Shown: positions 7,936-15,833, counted from the stretch's first letter. The stretch: 64,000 bases of DNA from an uncultured Lachnobacterium sp. (GCA_900550545.1 URSS01000001.1:124001-188000); one strand, 5' to 3'. Notes: a model not told the origin generated them from the letters alone. Translations and numbers: made by a program.

Positions 7936-8387
7936 GGTTGCACCTCCAACAGTTCCGGATTGTCAAAGATGTTGCCGATAACTTCGCAGTACATATAACC
8001 CATTCCTGTTTCAACCCACATAAGAATGTCTTTATTGGCATCACACTCGGTAATCGGAACTAACTGCCAGCCCCAGTTATATTCCCCATTTGGATTTCCA
8101 AACTTAACCACCGCTTTCCATTCGCATTCATTGATCTCGTCTTTTAAGGAAAGTACATCATTCTTAAAAATCAGTGTTTCATCATCGTCCTTAAGTCCGA
8201 TGCACTGGCAGATGGTAGATGGGTCTACTTGCACAACATCTAAATCGTGAGGAGTTCCATCTTCATCGGTTCCGATCACATATCCGATAAAACACTTAGA
8301 ATCGTCTGTTTCATCTGTAATCAGATGTCCTTCCACCCATTCACCGTTATCAATCCGCTTTCCACGGCATAAAAATCTATTTTCCAT
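7932..8387 (-). CDS. YopX family protein
   Basis: The 151-residue product starts MENRFLCRGKRIDNGEWVEG, the hallmark N-terminus of YopX proteins (first named in Bacillus phage SPbeta). Matching features further in are CIGLKDDDETLIFKNDVL and the C-terminal VIGNIFDNPELL. The function is unknown, although the family is widespread in phages. The ATG at 8387 follows GAGAGGAG. The extra nine residues of the longer frame are unlikely to be translated. Confidence 0.88.
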   Translation of the reverse strand: MENRFLCRGKRIDNGEWVEGHLITDETDDSKCFIGYVIGTDEDGTPHDLDVVQVDPSTICQCIGLKDDDETLIFKNDVLSLKDEINECEWKAVVKFGNPNGEYNWGWQLVPITECDANKDILMWVETGMGYMYCEVIGNIFDNPELLEVQP

Positions 8388-8772
8388 GATTTTCTCCTCT
8401 CTCTGGATATACAAGATTCAGGTCATATCCGCTTGCAATAAATTTCAGCGTCAGATCATGGTCTACGCCATTTCCGAGCTTATCGTATATCCAGTACATA
8501 TCCTCTTGCGTGAACTGCGTCCCGAGATATTTGTTATATCCAGAAAGAAGTGCTTCTCTCCATTCTTTATTTCGCTTCTCTTGGCGGTAAGGCTCTCCCT
8601 TTGCAATAGGTCTGGAGCACCACTCCAAAAGTTCGCAAAGAATATCTTTCTGTGTCTTACATTTCCTTGCTATAAAATACACATTCCCTTTTTTAGACAA
8701 AATAACTTCTCCGCATCGGTTGATAAAACTGCCTGTAAAGCATTTCATTACATTGAAAATTTCATCTAGCAT
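8377..8772 (-). CDS. Phage hypothetical protein
   Basis: The 131-residue product starts MLDEIFNVMKCFTGSF. GAGGGCGAAG precedes the ATG at 8772, which overlaps the upstream gene's stop by 11 bases. The end reads GYDLNLVYPERG. It contains basic segments and a tryptophan-rich ELLEWCSRP. No family is recognised. Confidence 0.6.
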   Translation of the reverse strand: MLDEIFNVMKCFTGSFINRCGEVILSKKGNVYFIARKCKTQKDILCELLEWCSRPIAKGEPYRQEKRNKEWREALLSGYNKYLGTQFTQEDMYWIYDKLGNGVDHDLTLKFIASGYDLNLVYPERGENHGK

Positions 8773-8953
8773 CTTCGCCCTCACTTTCTGCCCGTAGCCA
8801 TTTAAGCCATCCATCCTTATCCCAAGCGCTTCCGCCAAGTACATCTTTTGTCACAGTATCAAACCATTTTGCCAGTTCCTCATTCGTCATGCTCCGGATC
8901 CGGTCTGCATTGGTCTTTGGCTTACGCGCCGCATTTCTCATACATTCAAGCAT
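8762..8953 (-). CDS. Small phage hypothetical protein
   Basis: A 63-residue protein with KTNADRIRSMTNEELAKWFD, then WDKDGWLKWLRAE. The NADRIRSMTxEELAxxx phrase is frequent in small Firmicute phage proteins, often with a cysteine motif that is absent here. Function unknown. Confidence 0.65.
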   Translation of the reverse strand: MLECMRNAARKPKTNADRIRSMTNEELAKWFDTVTKDVLGGSAWDKDGWLKWLRAESEGEDAR

Positions 8954-8956
8954 CTA

Positions 8957-9547
8957 TCACACCGCCTCTCCTGTAACAATGTCCCAATGTTCATCCTCGA
9001 TAAATGTCTGCCGGATAATCGCATCGGACAGATAGTGTTCTTTGCTCTTCGGCTGTTTTCTCCAGTAGGAATCAATGTAATAGGCAACCCACTTCATAAA
9101 TTCCTCGATCTTGGCATTCGAGAACCGGTACGATTCTTTCAGTGTGGGAATTGTCAGGTACATTGTGGATGCCAGTGCGCTTTCGATATTGCTGTCTGCT
9201 CCAAGCACTGCTCGCCCTTTCTGGATATCTGCCATGTACAGCTTCTGCGACATTGGTATCGACTTCACCCAACCGATCACATCAATTTTCCGTTTTAGGC
9301 AATACTCCATCATGCTTTCGCTCGTAACATCGTCGTTATCATCATCCTGCCAGGCAACGCGCTTATTTACTGTTTTGGTGTAATAGTTCGTGATCTGCTT
9401 AAATGTCAAACCAAATTTGTCGTACAGTGCCAGTGCAAATATAAATCCCATGTGATTTGCTATATTATTTCCAAGCTTCGCCTTGTTAACTTCCTGCCGG
9501 TATACGCTTGTATGTATTACACGCTCCCTCTGTGTTACTCTGTGCAT
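8957..9547 (-). CDS. Phage hypothetical protein
   Basis: The 196-residue protein has no motif I recognise. Its middle carries an acidic run (WQDDDNDDVTSESMMEYCL), followed by a tryptophan-rich C-terminal half. GAGAGGAG precedes the ATG at 9547, and the start overlaps the upstream gene's stop. Its place in the early region, just before the replication genes in reading order, suggests a DNA-metabolism or regulatory role, but nothing in the sequence proves it. Confidence 0.6.
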   Translation of the reverse strand: MHRVTQRERVIHTSVYRQEVNKAKLGNNIANHMGFIFALALYDKFGLTFKQITNYYTKTVNKRVAWQDDDNDDVTSESMMEYCLKRKIDVIGWVKSIPMSQKLYMADIQKGRAVLGADSNIESALASTMYLTIPTLKESYRFSNAKIEEFMKWVAYYIDSYWRKQPKSKEHYLSDAIIRQTFIEDEHWDIVTGEAV

Positions 9548-9798
9548 TTGTTCTCCTCTCTGATCTGATGCCCCTTAACGCATGTGTACCAGAATCTGCA
9601 ACTTGGATCACATATTTTCGTTTTCTCTCCATAGCTGCAAGTCCGACCACTGCCATAATAGGTGCTGTTTGCCTTAAATCTGCTATAGGCTTTCGGATCT
9701 CTGTTTTCTGTCTTGGAACCGTCATACGCTCGAATCGATTCCGATATCTCTGCATTTATTTTCTCAAGACGCTTCTGCGTATTCGTTCTGTGTCTCAA
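9535..9798 (-). CDS. Small phage protein, cysteine-rich C-terminus
   Basis: The frame encodes EKINAEISESIRAYDGSKTE and then a four-cysteine segment (TCSYGEKTKICDPSCRFWYTC), a probable zinc site. Two TTG starts are possible: 9846 without a clear ribosome site, and 9798 after AAAGGGGCG. The latter is chosen (87 residues). A 19-residue frame beginning at 9859 overlaps this start and could be a coupling leader. Function unknown. Confidence 0.5.
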   Translation of the reverse strand: MRHRTNTQKRLEKINAEISESIRAYDGSKTENRDPKAYSRFKANSTYYGSGRTCSYGEKTKICDPSCRFWYTCVKGHQIREENKCTE

Positions 9799-9919
9799 TT
9801 CATCGCCCCTTTGGGTAGACGGGGCATTTCTGCCCCTGTTTTGCAAGGTAAAAAATCATGGCTTGTGATAACTATCTCGATTTTCGACTTGCTGTTTCTT
9901 TCGCCTTCCGGCCGGTGTT

Positions 9920-10648
9920 TCAACCGCCAAGTAACTTTCGCTCCAAGGCTTCAAAGTCCTGCTCTCTTGGAGTAAAGTTGTTGAATTTATTCTGTGCGGA
10001 TGCCTTATTGTCCTTAAGGGGGAATAAGCCTTTCCAACTGTTCATGATTGACTGCTCTAGAATCTTAACTGCCGTGTCTGAATTACCGCCGGACAGCTCC
10101 GTCAGTTTCTTGATAGCCATTCCAACAGCACGATCTGTCATCGGAGCTTTAATCTGCTTTCGCATATCGGCAAAATCAGCAAATGCCTGATTCAGCTTTT
10201 CATCCTCTGGGAAGAAATCTTTTTTGGTATTTTTTTCTTTATTTCCTTTCTTTCCTTCTTTCTTTTCTTCTATTGTTGTCGTTTGAATGTCGTTAGAATG
10301 TCGCTTGCTTGGCTCTTGACTGACGCTTTGCTTGTCGTTCGCTTGGTACAAATCGTACTTAACCACTGAAAATACTGTGAATTTGTTTGTCGTTTTGCTT
10401 GTCACTTCGCCTGTCATTTTCAAATGTGAAATTGCGGTGCGAATTTCCCTTTCTGTAAGTCCTGTTTCACTTGCAAGCTTTCCGATGGAAGAAACAAAAG
10501 AGCCTCTAGGAACAACCATTCCTTTAAAATTTCCATCCTTCCAATTAGCTTTTAACAACATGTGGATGAATGCCCGTGTTGTATTAATATCCGAATACCA
10601 TTCCCAATCCAGAAGTCCGCGGCTCAATTTGATGTAACTTCCATCCAA
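9920..10648 (-). CDS. Phage replication protein, DnaD/HTH-like
   Basis: The 242-residue protein opens MDGSYIKLSRGLLDWEWYSD. It contains a winged-helix-like region (SSIGKLASETGLTEREIRTAISHLK, about 55-80), a charged lysine-rich linker, and a C-terminal helical region with MAIKKLTELSGG and AVKILEQSIMNSWKG. This layout is usual for phage replisome-organiser/DnaD-type proteins that bind the origin and recruit helicase. The linker would be the natural place for an origin in the DNA, but I see no iteron set. It directly follows the RusA gene. Confidence 0.78.
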   Translation of the reverse strand: MDGSYIKLSRGLLDWEWYSDINTTRAFIHMLLKANWKDGNFKGMVVPRGSFVSSIGKLASETGLTEREIRTAISHLKMTGEVTSKTTNKFTVFSVVKYDLYQANDKQSVSQEPSKRHSNDIQTTTIEEKKEGKKGNKEKNTKKDFFPEDEKLNQAFADFADMRKQIKAPMTDRAVGMAIKKLTELSGGNSDTAVKILEQSIMNSWKGLFPLKDNKASAQNKFNNFTPREQDFEALERKLLGG

Positions 10649-11023
10649 CTACTCCACCTCCCGGATCAATACCTCTATTCGGGGATTGGCAGCATCTACA
10701 TAAAACTCATCAGAGAATCCGGTTATCTCTTTCCAACCGTCATTTTTCAGCACATGAGCATATACCAGAGAATCTTGTATTACCTTGCGCCCATAGGACG
10801 ATATATTGTCTAAATCGCGCTTTTTATTCTTCTCATACCACCGATACTCCATGTACACCGGCTTATCGATTTTCACACGCTTCAGGCATTGCCGGATGGC
10901 ATTGATCACAACCGCTTCGCTCCTGGATTTCATCTGTGCGCCTTTGTAACGATTCGCACGTTCAGCCGATATGTAATCGTTCAGATTATCCAGTCTCCCG
11001 GGTATTATCAGTAAGTATTCCAA
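10649..11023 (-). CDS. rusA: RusA-type Holliday junction resolvase
   Basis: The 124-residue product has an N-terminal beta strand (LLIIPGRLDNLNDYI), a basic NRYKGAQMKSRSEA helix, and the catalytic cluster KKRDLDNISSYGRK with its two aspartates. This matches RusA resolvases, which cut four-way junctions in phage recombination and replication. The start is the TTG at 11023 with AAAGGTGG seven bases upstream. The longer frame to 11209 would lie inside the preceding gene. It overlaps that gene by 38 bases. Confidence 0.85.
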   Translation of the reverse strand: MEYLLIIPGRLDNLNDYISAERANRYKGAQMKSRSEAVVINAIRQCLKRVKIDKPVYMEYRWYEKNKKRDLDNISSYGRKVIQDSLVYAHVLKNDGWKEITGFSDEFYVDAANPRIEVLIREVE

Positions 11024-11300
11024 CTTCTCGCCACCTTTCGAATGTCTGGCGCATTGCCAGCCGTTTTGCCTGTATTTTTCTTGCTCTGGATAACTCTTTT
11101 GCAAGATATTCTTTAAGCTCTGCTTCGTCTGTGAGATTGCCCGGAACTGGTCTATAATAGCCATTCCCCACATTGATAATGCAGTCGTTATTCCGATTTG
11201 CCTTTTCAATGTGCGCTCTCAACACTCTGTCCTCTATAGGGTTCGCCGGACGCTGTACCGCGTTCTCATGCCCGTAGGGGATATTTTCAATCTGTATCAC
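10986..11300 (-). CDS. Phage hypothetical protein
   Basis: The 104-residue protein starts at a GTG (11300) five bases after GAGGTGAT. It contains ENAVQRPANPIEDRVLRAHIE, a NVGNGYYRPVPG segment and a basic helical C-terminus (RARKIQAKRLAMRQTFERW). This kind of protein usually sits directly before rusA in Clostridia prophages. Function unknown. Confidence 0.65.
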   Translation of the reverse strand: MIQIENIPYGHENAVQRPANPIEDRVLRAHIEKANRNNDCIINVGNGYYRPVPGNLTDEAELKEYLAKELSRARKIQAKRLAMRQTFERWREVGILTDNTRETG

Positions 11301-11309
11301 TCGATCACC

Positions 11310-11597
11310 TCACAATACCGACTTTCCGAAGATTTTCCGAAAGTCCTCTCTGGTCCCATAATGTTCTTCGAAATATTTTTGCGCCATCTGCTTAAGCTTC
11401 AGATCTATTTCCGCAGCATTCTTTCCTGCCTGCGCTCCATTCGGATGTAGATCCGGCCGGAGCGGGATCACAAAACCATACTTCTCGCTATTCTTCCGGT
11501 TGGAACCGCACCAGATATGGTGTCTCTCCACCGGAGCTGTTCCAGTAAAATAGCAGTGGTCCATATCATCCGTAAATACGCTCCAGAGCCTTTTCAT
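11310..11597 (-). CDS. HNH-like nuclease of phage recombination
   Basis: The 95-residue product has DMDHCYFTG, then VERHHIWCG, and a later FVIPLRPDLHPNG. The HH pair plus a downstream DLHxNG histidine suggests a small HNH/His-Me-finger nuclease of the type seen in phage recombination clusters (Ref/NinG-like neighbours). The ATG at 11597 overlaps the NinB-like gene's stop by 4 bases. The nuclease call is from motif pattern only. Confidence 0.65.
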   Translation of the reverse strand: MKRLWSVFTDDMDHCYFTGTAPVERHHIWCGSNRKNSEKYGFVIPLRPDLHPNGAQAGKNAAEIDLKLKQMAQKYFEEHYGTREDFRKIFGKSVL

Positions 11598-12127
11598 GCT
11601 GCACCCCATTCCTGCTTCATGCGTTCCAATTCATCCGGTGTAGCTGTCTCAATTCCAAGCTCCTGTGCCTCTTCAACGATGCGGTCAATAAAGCGGCTCA
11701 TTTCTGCGGTGTTGTATTCGCTCGATCCCTTAATCATCAGATAGGATGCAAAATTGCCGTTATCTTTAATATGTTTCCAATGGCCAGACACCTTTGCCAT
11801 GTCTACTGTCTTTTTAACTGTAATAGTGATATATCCGCCCTCGTCCTCATAAAAGGTTCCGTATTTCTGCAGCATCTGCTCATACACCTCTTCTTTGCTC
11901 GATGCGATATCCGGATGATTGGCAATCTTGGTCATAAGCACCCATGCATAAGCATTAGCATCAAGGCTCCGCTTCTGACGGTACTTAACCGCCTTTATCC
12001 GAAGCAGATCATCTTTTTTCATGCTTTCAATCTGTCCGGATGCTGAAGCATCAACCTCGAAAGTGAGGATGATGCTATTTCCGTCAAATGTCCGGCTGGC
12101 TCCGGTAAGCTTACCTGTAGTTTCCAT
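11594..12127 (-). CDS. NinB-like recombination protein
   Basis: The 177-residue product starts METTGKLTGASRTFDGNSII. The core phrase KYRQKRSLDANAYAWVLMTK resembles the (R/K)QKRSLxANAYxWxL signature of NinB/Orf-type proteins, which help RecF-pathway loading at single-strand gaps in phage recombination. The start overlaps the ERF stop as TAATG, indicating coupling. The longer frame to 12160 is less likely. Confidence 0.7.
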   Translation of the reverse strand: METTGKLTGASRTFDGNSIILTFEVDASASGQIESMKKDDLLRIKAVKYRQKRSLDANAYAWVLMTKIANHPDIASSKEEVYEQMLQKYGTFYEDEGGYITITVKKTVDMAKVSGHWKHIKDNGNFASYLMIKGSSEYNTAEMSRFIDRIVEEAQELGIETATPDELERMKQEWGAA

Positions 12128-12792
12128 TAGGCATCGGCTTCTTTCTTTTTCTGGTACCAAAACTCTACCTGCTGGATGAGCTTGTCTGCCAGCTCAGTAG
12201 AAATATCACTTGTACCGTTATATTGGTATTTTTTCTTTAACATATCGGTAACATCTGATTCTTTAGTGTTTTTGCACATTCCGGCGTATGCCATAATAAA
12301 TTCATTCAGTTTTCTTAACTGTTCCGGTGTTGCCGGATCAAACTGTGGTTTCACCGGGTCCTGTGTTTCTTCGTCCGGGTCCTTCATTTCTTCTGTCGGA
12401 ATACAAAACACTTGAAAGCATGCATATTTGAATGCAATGGCCATAGCCTTATTGGTTGCCTTGTCTCCGGAATCCATTCCCTCACCGACAGTTACCGCTT
12501 CGATGTAAGAACCGTCCTCTGCATAAAACGTATATTTGATCCGGCAAATTGAATAGATCAGCACCGAACCCTTGCTTGTAGTTCTCTCCTGTCTCTGCTG
12601 GTCCAGCACTTCCGGCACAATAAACACATGGTTCTTTACAAGTGCTGGATTGATTGCATTCATAACCGCATCAATGCCACGGTATTTAAAACCCTGCTGT
12701 TTGTTAACTGCATCCTTGCCAACTGCCCCGATCTCTTCCATGCATCGGGAAATGGCTTCGTAAATATTCATTTTCTTTGCTGTCTCTGCCAT
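12127..12792 (-). CDS. erf: ERF family single-strand annealing protein
   Basis: The 221-residue protein has the ERF-family N-terminus: IYEAISRCMEEIGAVGKD, QGFKYRGIDAVMNAINPAL, GEGMDSGDKATNKAMAIAFKY, then a C-terminal linker and helix. ERF proteins anneal complementary single strands during phage genome recombination. It sits in a compact recombination block with DUF1351 upstream and NinB-like, HNH and RusA downstream, spaced by a few bases or overlapping. Confidence 0.92.
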   Translation of the reverse strand: MAETAKKMNIYEAISRCMEEIGAVGKDAVNKQQGFKYRGIDAVMNAINPALVKNHVFIVPEVLDQQRQERTTSKGSVLIYSICRIKYTFYAEDGSYIEAVTVGEGMDSGDKATNKAMAIAFKYACFQVFCIPTEEMKDPDEETQDPVKPQFDPATPEQLRKLNEFIMAYAGMCKNTKESDVTDMLKKKYQYNGTSDISTELADKLIQQVEFWYQKKKEADA

Positions 12793-12794
12793 TC

Positions 12795-13658
12795 TTATAC
12801 CCTCCGGAATTTAATGCCGTACTCACGCATGGCAGATTCAAGCTGTGCAATCTGGAATAAATCGGCAACGACTTCATACCGTACTGTATTTCCAGCCGGT
12901 ACGGATGCTGCAGATTCTTCTTTTGGCTCTTTGGTTGGAACCGCAGGAATAACTGGAACAGCACTTCCGGAAGGTTCTTCTTTTTTTCCCTCTGCTTCGA
13001 TTCTTTCCTCGCGCTCTTTCTCTCTGCGCAGGATCTCTTCTTTCTGTTTCTGGAACTGATTCATTGTTGCAATAGCAACAGACAGCTCTAATGTGGCTTT
13101 ATATCGCTCAATACCCTTATCCTCATATTCGGATTCCATACTACGGATAGTTGCAAGATCTGTCTCCACGCTGGTCATGCGCTCGGTAATCGTTTCTGTT
13201 ATGGATTTCTTGGTAGTAGTAGCATTTTCCCAACGTTTGTCGTAAATCTTCTGTAATGGCAAATACTCGGCAGCTTCTGCATGTTTGGCAGCAATACCTG
13301 TATAAATTTCCTTGATCAGTGCTCTCTTTTCCTCAACACGTTTACGCTCAAATTCTTCAATCTGCTGATTGATAAAATTAATAGGTTCATCTACCTGCTT
13401 TTTCAGCTCATTAACTTTCGCTTCGAAAGCATCACATGGTGCCATATATGCTTTCTTGACTTCCTTGCGCTTGTCATCCAACGCCTTATTAAATTTTCTA
13501 AGATATGCAACCGTATCCTTAGCATCTTTCTTGGAATCTTCAGTAAAAACCATTTTCTTATATGTATCAAGTTCTGCTGCCAGAGCCGCCTTAATGCTGT
13601 CGAAATTGGCATCAATAGTTCCGTTCTGTAACTGTACTGATAAGTTAAGTTTCTGCAT
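12795..13658 (-). CDS. DUF1351 phage protein
   Basis: The 287-residue protein is largely helical and coiled-coil: FDSIKAALAAELDTYKKMVF, DDKRKEVKKAYMAPCDAFEA and QIEEFERKRVEEKR match the DUF1351 family found next to phage annealing proteins. The end carries a glutamate-rich run, a flexible proline and alanine linker (about 225-250), and a terminal REYGIKFRRV. It probably acts with ERF in recombination. The exact role is unknown. Confidence 0.88.
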   Translation of the reverse strand: MQKLNLSVQLQNGTIDANFDSIKAALAAELDTYKKMVFTEDSKKDAKDTVAYLRKFNKALDDKRKEVKKAYMAPCDAFEAKVNELKKQVDEPINFINQQIEEFERKRVEEKRALIKEIYTGIAAKHAEAAEYLPLQKIYDKRWENATTTKKSITETITERMTSVETDLATIRSMESEYEDKGIERYKATLELSVAIATMNQFQKQKEEILRREKEREERIEAEGKKEEPSGSAVPVIPAVPTKEPKEESAASVPAGNTVRYEVVADLFQIAQLESAMREYGIKFRRV

Positions 13659-13818
13659 ATTTAAAATCCTCTACTTTCATTGTTATCTGGCCAGATGCAT
13701 CGCACGCAAACAGTGCCATGAATCTGTTTTTCTTTAATTTGCTCTCTTCCTGGCAATCACACGTTTCCCCAGGATCAAGATTCGCACCACAATGTGTACA
13801 TATTCTGTAATATTCCAT
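13645..13818 (-). CDS. Small zinc-finger phage protein
   Basis: The 57-residue product starts MEYYRICTHCGANLDPGE and has CTHCG plus CDCQ, a likely zinc knuckle. The ATG at 13818 forms TAATG with the upstream gene's stop, with AAGGTGAT just before it. It overlaps the DUF1351 start by 14 bases. Function unknown. Confidence 0.65.
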   Translation of the reverse strand: MEYYRICTHCGANLDPGETCDCQEESKLKKNRFMALFACDASGQITMKVEDFKYAET

Positions 13819-13994
13819 TACTCGATCACCTTCCGGAAGCAAGACACCATGCAATCTTCACAGTAAATCTCACCGCCGATATCGTAATAAAAATCATCTT
13901 GTATTGGTTCTTCACAGCACTCGCATAATGGCCGTTCTTCCAATTTCCTCTCCATTTCTGTCTCATGCTGTTCAAACAAATCATAATTATCCAT
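13818..13994 (-). CDS. Small cysteine-rich phage protein (58 residues)
   Basis: A 58-residue frame starts at 13994 and ends at 13818. The product begins MDNYDLFEQHETEMERKLEE and has two zinc-binding-like pairs, CECCEEPI and YCEDCMVSCF. A longer frame on the same strand covers the same bases but lacks protein-like composition, so this one is preferred. The coupled stop (TAATG) with the next gene supports it. A ribosome site is weak. Confidence 0.65.
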   Translation of the reverse strand: MDNYDLFEQHETEMERKLEERPLCECCEEPIQDDFYYDIGGEIYCEDCMVSCFRKVIE

Positions 13995-14082
13995 TCATTT
14001 TGAAGTTTCATCTTGCAAACGCTTATAATATCCATTACACTAAAAATGAAATATTTTAATGTAATTTATTTCTTTGATGGAA

Positions 14083-14244
14083 TCACTCTCTTGGACGGTG
14101 GGTTGGTTCCATCTTTTTCATTTCAGTATCAAGCACACTCTGGAAATCCCCTTCGCTCTCTTTTCCCTTACGCGGGTACGTTGGATTCTGGTAATGCTTT
14201 CTATACTGGTCTTCCGGATATGGCATTGCGCCACTGATGTTCAC
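14083..14244 (-). CDS. Small phage hypothetical (53 residues)
   Basis: The GTG start at 14244 is preceded by AAGGAGAAAC. The product begins MNISGAMPYPEDQYRKHYQN and is proline- and lysine-rich. It follows the small membrane gene by 11 bases in the same direction. No family is recognised. Good ribosome site and spacing make it a likely real gene. Confidence 0.6.
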   Translation of the reverse strand: MNISGAMPYPEDQYRKHYQNPTYPRKGKESEGDFQSVLDTEMKKMEPTHRPRE

Positions 14245-14255
14245 TGTTTCTCCTT

Positions 14256-14459
14256 TCATTGTCTTCTAAGTTTCTGAATCCGTCGGGCCGTTTTCCTACG
14301 TTCCTTTTCTAACTGCTCCGATGCATAGCCTGCAAATGCAAGCACTGTACCAAGTGCTACCATCACACATGCAATCATTCCTCCTGCACCGACTGAATCC
14401 ATCGCCATTGCTCCAAATGTAAATATCACAATCCCTACAATAAATAACTTGTTTTTCAT
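14256..14459 (-). CDS. Small two-helix membrane protein
   Basis: The 67-residue protein has two hydrophobic segments (about residues 5-20 and 25-45, LFIVGIVIFTFGAMAM and GMIACVMVALGTVLAFAGYA) and a basic C-terminal tail (KERRKTARRIQKLRRQ). AAGGAG precedes the ATG. It could be a phage membrane peptide, but no holin or immunity function can be claimed. Confidence 0.6.
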   Translation of the reverse strand: MKNKLFIVGIVIFTFGAMAMDSVGAGGMIACVMVALGTVLAFAGYASEQLEKERRKTARRIQKLRRQ

Positions 14460-14498
14460 GTTTTCTCCTTGGCTTGTCCGCCAGCGCCACCGAAGTGG

Positions 14499-14657
14499 CT
14501 ACTCTGTGCGCTTATAGCCTGCACCAAACGCAAACTTGTCACACAGCTCATCAATTTTGTTCTGAGGTATGTCTTTGGGATCGATTCGTTTCCATTCACC
14601 GGTTTTCGAATCAATCACCCATGTCCGGTATGTAGCCTTTTTCGGGTATCTTGCCAT
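14499..14657 (-). CDS. Small phage hypothetical (52 residues)
   Basis: AGGAGGTGGGGTT stands directly before the ATG at 14657, a near-perfect ribosome site. The product starts MARYPKKATYRTWVIDSKTG and ends FGAGYKRTE. A GCCAC/GTGGC hairpin (about 14483-14497) follows the stop. Function unknown; the WVIDSKTGEWKR segment suggests a beta-sheet protein. Confidence 0.65.
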   Translation of the reverse strand: MARYPKKATYRTWVIDSKTGEWKRIDPKDIPQNKIDELCDKFAFGAGYKRTE

Positions 14658-14784
14658 AACCCCACCTCCTGTTAATATGTTATTAACTGTGCTTGTACAT
14701 GGTTCTTTAACTTCTACATAATTAGTGCTACAATCTCCTTACAGGACGTTGCCTCGTCCAAGTATTATGAAAGGAGAATTTTTC

Positions 14785-14961
14785 ATGCAGAATTTTAATG
14801 ATTTTTTACAAACCTTAGATCAAACAAAACTCGTTGAATCCGGCACTGCAAATGTAGATGCAAATAAAGATCCAGCTTATAATGCTTCCACAATTTCTAC
14901 CTCTATCAGCCTTGAACTTCTTCGCCAGTACCATGAATGGCTGATGAAACAGCTCTCATAA
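14785..14961 (+). CDS. Small plus-strand prophage protein
   Basis: The 58-residue acidic protein starts MQNFNDFLQTLDQTKLVESG at 14785, six bases after GAAAGGAGAAT. A promoter-like TTGTAC (about 14693) and TACATA pair lies about 75 bases upstream. Its last 56 bases overlap the convergent gene at 14906. It is the first of a series of small genes on alternating strands. Family unknown. Confidence 0.6.
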   Translation: MQNFNDFLQTLDQTKLVESGTANVDANKDPAYNASTISTSISLELLRQYHEWLMKQLS

Positions 14962-15133
14962 CGCCATCTTCAATATTTTCTTTACATAGCGTATGGGGTA
15001 GTGCTCTTGCGGACACAAGTTCTGCAAGAGCCTTTGTCTTCTCTGCGACCTCATGTTCACGTTCTTTACCAGATGAAATGACTTCACTGATATGAATTGC
15101 TAATGCTTCTATAAGCTTATCTACTGCCTCCAC
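14906..15133 (-). CDS. Small helical prophage protein
   Basis: A GTG at 15133 follows AAAGGAGAGTGAGAAC. The 75-residue product is helical and charged (EALAIHISEVISSGKEREHE). The leader is shared with two other minus-strand genes further right. It converges on, and overlaps by 56 bases, the gene at 14785. Function unknown. Confidence 0.6.
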   Translation of the reverse strand: MEAVDKLIEALAIHISEVISSGKEREHEVAEKTKALAELVSARALPHTLCKENIEDGVMRAVSSAIHGTGEEVQG

Positions 15134-15154
15134 GTTCTCACTCTCCTTTCTGTT
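15131..15154 (-). repeat. Repeated translation leader, copy 1 of 3
   Basis: The minus-strand leader AACAGAAAGGAGAGTGAG plus a GTG start occurs here and near-identically at 15758-15780 and 16333-16356. Each copy opens a different small minus-strand gene. The bases upstream of the copies differ, so the shared block is limited to the ribosome site and start. Confidence 0.8.
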
Positions 15155-15180
15155 ATTATTGATGCTGATCCTCGCTATTC

Positions 15181-15209
15181 TTGGAATCTGTATGTTTTTA
15201 TGCTAAAAT
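15181..15209 (+). promoter_or_regulatory. Sigma-A-like promoter, plus strand
   Basis: TTGGAA (15181-15186) and TAAAAT (15204-15209) are 17 bases apart, 28 bases upstream of the ATG at 15237. Confidence 0.5.
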
Positions 15210-15236
15210 ATCTTTACCCACCGAGAATGGGGGATT

Positions 15237-15434
15237 ATGAAAACAGAAAAACATACTTTTTCTTGCTGCCGCTATGCAAAGCAACTAACAACCATTACTG
15301 ATTACTATGAGTTATCAAGCGGAAAACCCGTTTGGAAATACTCAACTTGTTCATTAAAGGACAGTTCGCCTAAATTCCGGTGCAACGGAATGGAAAATGA
15401 TATGGATGAATGTCCTTACTTAAGCAACCATTAA
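15237..15434 (+). CDS. Small cysteine-rich prophage protein
   Basis: The 65-residue product starts MKTEKHTFSCCRYAKQL and has five cysteines (CC, STCSL, FRCNG, DECPYL), suggesting a metal site. GGGGGATT precedes the ATG. A 9-base inverted repeat, ACCCACCGA at 15216-15224 and its complement at 15446-15454, brackets the gene, so the message ends could pair near the ribosome site. Function unknown. Confidence 0.6.
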   Translation: MKTEKHTFSCCRYAKQLTTITDYYELSSGKPVWKYSTCSLKDSSPKFRCNGMENDMDECPYLSNH

Positions 15435-15454
15435 AAAGCTTTCCATCGGTGGGT

Positions 15455-15760
15455 TTATGATCTGACTCCACTTTTAAAGATTTGTTCATATCCTACTGCC
15501 CCCTTAAAATGTATCTCTGCCGGACAAACCATTTTTACACTCGTGTAAAAATCTGGTAACGTATTTACATCAACATCCGGATTTAACTCCTCCAACATGA
15601 ATTGAATAACATCTATCATCAGTTGGTCAGTTCGTTCTCTCGGTGAAATAAAACAGTACACTCTGAGCGGACAATTTGGACAATTATTCTTTTTTGCTTC
15701 ACAGTATGCCCGATGCATATTGTTAAATCTTACTTGTGACAACTTTTCTATCTCCGCCAC
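15455..15760 (-). CDS. Cysteine-rich prophage protein
   Basis: The GTG at 15760 carries the repeated leader. The 101-residue product has NNCPNCPLRVYCF near residue 27, which looks like a metal-binding cluster, then a helical middle. It converges with the gene at 15237, with 20 bases between their stops. Function unknown. Confidence 0.6.
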   Translation of the reverse strand: MAEIEKLSQVRFNNMHRAYCEAKKNNCPNCPLRVYCFISPRERTDQLMIDVIQFMLEELNPDVDVNTLPDFYTSVKMVCPAEIHFKGAVGYEQIFKSGVRS

Positions 15761-15804
15761 TACTCACTCTCCTTTCTGTTGCTATTTAGGTTGATTCCTT
15801 AAAA

Positions 15805-15833
15805 TTGGTACAAAATTTGCTTTTCATTATGAT
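15805..15833 (+). promoter_or_regulatory. Sigma-A-like promoter, plus strand
   Basis: TTGGTA (15805-15810) and TATGAT (15828-15833) are 17 bases apart, 70 bases upstream of the ATG at 15903. Confidence 0.5.

Noticed and set aside
9486..9755. Alternative minus-strand frame of 89 residues
   Set aside because: It overlaps the cysteine-rich frame at 9535-9798, lacks protein-like order, and has no ribosome site.
13826..14035. Minus-strand frame of 69 residues
   Set aside because: The shifted frame at 13818-13994 gives a zinc-site protein coupled to the next gene and is far more likely.
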